Assembly (NCBI GenBank): GCA_028284675.1
Contig: JANQRI010000043.1
Coordinates: 1 to 23,184, forward strand
DNA length: 23,184 bases
Source: Gammaproteobacteria bacterium
GTDB taxonomy: Bacteria > Pseudomonadota > Gammaproteobacteria > HTCC5015
Direction of reading: 5' to 3'
Part shown: positions 22,701 through 23,184 of the stretch, piece after piece
Numbering within the stretch: position 1 is the stretch's first letter
Layout: each line of letters starts with the position of its first letter
Translations under genes and position numbers: made by a program
The notes under the pieces: generated by a model
Told to the model about the DNA's origin: nothing
The model's input: the letters and a program-made list of their open reading frames with translations, nothing else
Databases searched by the model: none

Positions 22701-23184
22701 TGGTTGCGCTGAAGTGTTTGATGGTTCAGCTGGCTGTTGCGTATTTTCTGGCATTGCAGCGTTGTCGCTGGCTTTTATCGGTTGCTTATTATCAGAACTA
22801 TTGGATGGTGTAACTGTCTGCACAGTCTGTGTGGGATTAATGCCGATAACCCCGTTATTCTTTTTGTCATCCGTGTCTGACGGTTTAACACTGACCATAG
22901 ACTGTGGTTCATCACCATAAGGTAATTCTGTTTTAACTGTTGACTCAGGATCATCCGGTGGCTTGAGTTCAATATCCTGAACCAGTTGCCGGCCGGCATC
23001 CCCGCCGGTTTGTTGCGGTGCACGTTGATTCGGGTCGAACGCGGCTTTAGCCTGTTCATATTTATCAACCAACCCTTTCGTTGTCAGTCCGCTGCTTTGA
23101 TCCGGTATCAGCCCATTAGCCGCGAGCCAGCCGTAACCCCCGGCTTTGATAAAAGGCCCCAGTGCATCCAGGCTGCCGGTGAGG
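19782..23184 (-). CDS. Large repeat-module protein with C-terminal papain-fold (Tox-PL) toxin-like domain, 5' end outside window
   Basis: The frame is open from the stop at 19782 to the right edge, giving 1133 visible residues; a TTG at 23072 is not the likely start because coding-quality sequence continues upstream without a stop. A Pro/Gln/Thr-rich stretch (about 50-164) precedes module 1 (165-493), a Gln-rich linker (about 500-560) and module 2 (562-883). The modules share LF-NDAQL, TNTKR, QYWLRM, LRSKGF-VPKLA and FESYFSAPIRYID, and I do not recognise them. The C-terminal domain has NCLSC (C930, C933), THYFNI (H1007) and LIDSQPG (D1022, Q1024). That is the Cys-His-Asp arrangement of papain-fold Tox-PL domains, which include glutamine deamidases. 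A ~110-residue tail follows. The likely role is a secreted polymorphic toxin or effector; no immunity gene follows it. Confidence 0.75.
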   Translation of the reverse strand, partial: LTGSLDALGPFIKAGGYGWLAANGLIPDQSSGLTTKGLVDKYEQAKAAFDPNQRAPQQTGGDAGRQLVQDIELKPPDDPESTVKTELPYGDEPQSMVSVKPSDTDDKKNNGVIGINPTQTVQTVTPSNSSDNKQPIKASDNAAMPENTQQPAEPSNTSAQPPQALFVNDAQLYAMRLYVYQHPEYQNIHSSEVTNTKRLAHFDYLSEKLINKTINNVREGQNSNGLHQELQQKRYDMQRSALPEDPGLEDFNPGKNWALEKSKNSIFYTYLTQSYKEAAEFDLIQLFLSDTDNLYTKTETFDNQGNVTGVQDVPGLPQGVTPKSYIVTWFTSSARAFINSPAVSHIAGTNIDGKKVKLTRSIFLKHPDTGMVAMWLHAELGNEASESDRLIAANEANKIYDHAMHKLPGDRSIIQNMANQYWLRMHSIKQRGGAAVAWQGMITGLRSKGFLVPKLADGVPALDLKAFTTTRKQFVENFESYFSAPIRYIDDSGGQVGGLITTPPQQPQGSSTPAKTIAEIQQEQALQQQQQQNLQNTYVDQATQPQQPQSAPPVVKQPSTDLFANDAQLDTMQQFADQNLQYQNIHTVRGTNTKRIDSFDAASEKIIANTVTDIRKGKQAATTYLDLQRTRYSMQVEHHPKDPDLRHFNPDHPDRNSFFRTKLADKYKASESDAINLFLTDTNNLYIASKIRLPGKNSYNITFSPAGKHSEKPEEYVNLWRTAGLKEFSQHPTLMHLATTKIAGKKIHLTQTSFKKTSGDRFISWQHTDYHIPENREHKKIAITAANTIHNQAMHKQAGDRSIIRDIADQYWLRMQSIELRGSAAVSWWGLVSALRSKGFIVPKLAADVASLDQKVFTTTREQFVNNFESYFSAPIRYIDNSGTQTEVDIEKFSQDITQINPYYPKPGADQTPDTAILSGDLKTMPYRNCLSCAEKTGVLIDYGRIRQARLSSDDTNDKQAVENQPGRRIIPIPLNNGALQKLGNALQKMPSKTWGFLRLEYQKGTHYFNIANLNGKVYLIDSQPGRMLAVDEQGLDLAQIVDITRDQIEIVHDEPGAHRITGAETLAKIADFVLLDWITGMGGIPLEDLPGILDPGTNPYKIYLEAIGKQFIKNIYYINGQPNRQLLKDFLQ

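Noticed and set aside
23070..23072. TTG at 23072 as the start codon of the toxin-like gene
   Set aside because: The same frame continues without a stop for 37 more codons to the window edge, with normal coding composition (for example GPFIKAGGYGWLAANG). The true start is outside.

Overview
The window looks like chromosomal DNA of a Gram-negative bacterium, most likely a gammaproteobacterium. The reasons are moderate GC, Shine-Dalgarno-led genes, a lipobox lipoprotein, dispersed palindromic repeats of a type common in proteobacteria, and a proteobacterial-style exopolysaccharide gene set. I cannot name the genus.

Layout. (1) 1-2215, plus strand: the 3' end of one gene and a complete tandem paralogue encoding a surface lipoprotein with an Ig-like domain and a right-handed beta-helix. 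(2) 2249-8056, minus strand: a tight operon of three GT4-type glycosyltransferases followed by an asparagine-synthase-type amidotransferase. (3) 8057-8712: a long divergent control region. It has two 17-bp operator-like sites 31 bp apart, a -24/-12 (sigma-54-like) promoter about 100 bp downstream of them, and a leader with two strong hairpins. (4) 8716-18200, plus strand: eight genes in tight order. These are a membrane GT2 glycosyltransferase, a DegT-type PLP aminotransferase, a CelD/BcsL-like GNAT acyltransferase, a GH3-type acyl-adenylate amide synthetase, an enolase-superfamily (muconate-lactonizing subgroup) enzyme, an acyl carrier protein, an AMP-forming acyl ligase and a UbiD-family decarboxylase. 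(5) 18201-19781: a 1.6-kb island of two tandem arrays of a 120/121-bp repeat plus three copies of a second repeat, lying between convergent genes. (6) 19782-23184, minus strand: a very large protein, open at the window edge, with two copies of a ~330-residue module and a C-terminal papain-fold (Tox-PL) toxin-like domain.

Blocks 2-4 read as one divergent locus for making a decorated cell-surface or secreted polysaccharide. Glycosyltransferases would build the repeat unit, while the aminotransferase, acyltransferase and amidotransferase would make and acylate amino sugars. The unusual part is 12248-18200: GH3 ligase, enolase-type enzyme, ACP, AMP ligase and UbiD form a self-contained carboxylic-acid chemistry module that I cannot match to a described pathway. 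My best inference is that it makes an unusual acyl or aryl acid, loads it on the ACP and attaches it by an amide bond to the glycan or to an amino acid. Several genes resemble those that accompany exosortase/PEP-CTERM polysaccharide loci, but no exosortase or PEP-CTERM protein is present here.
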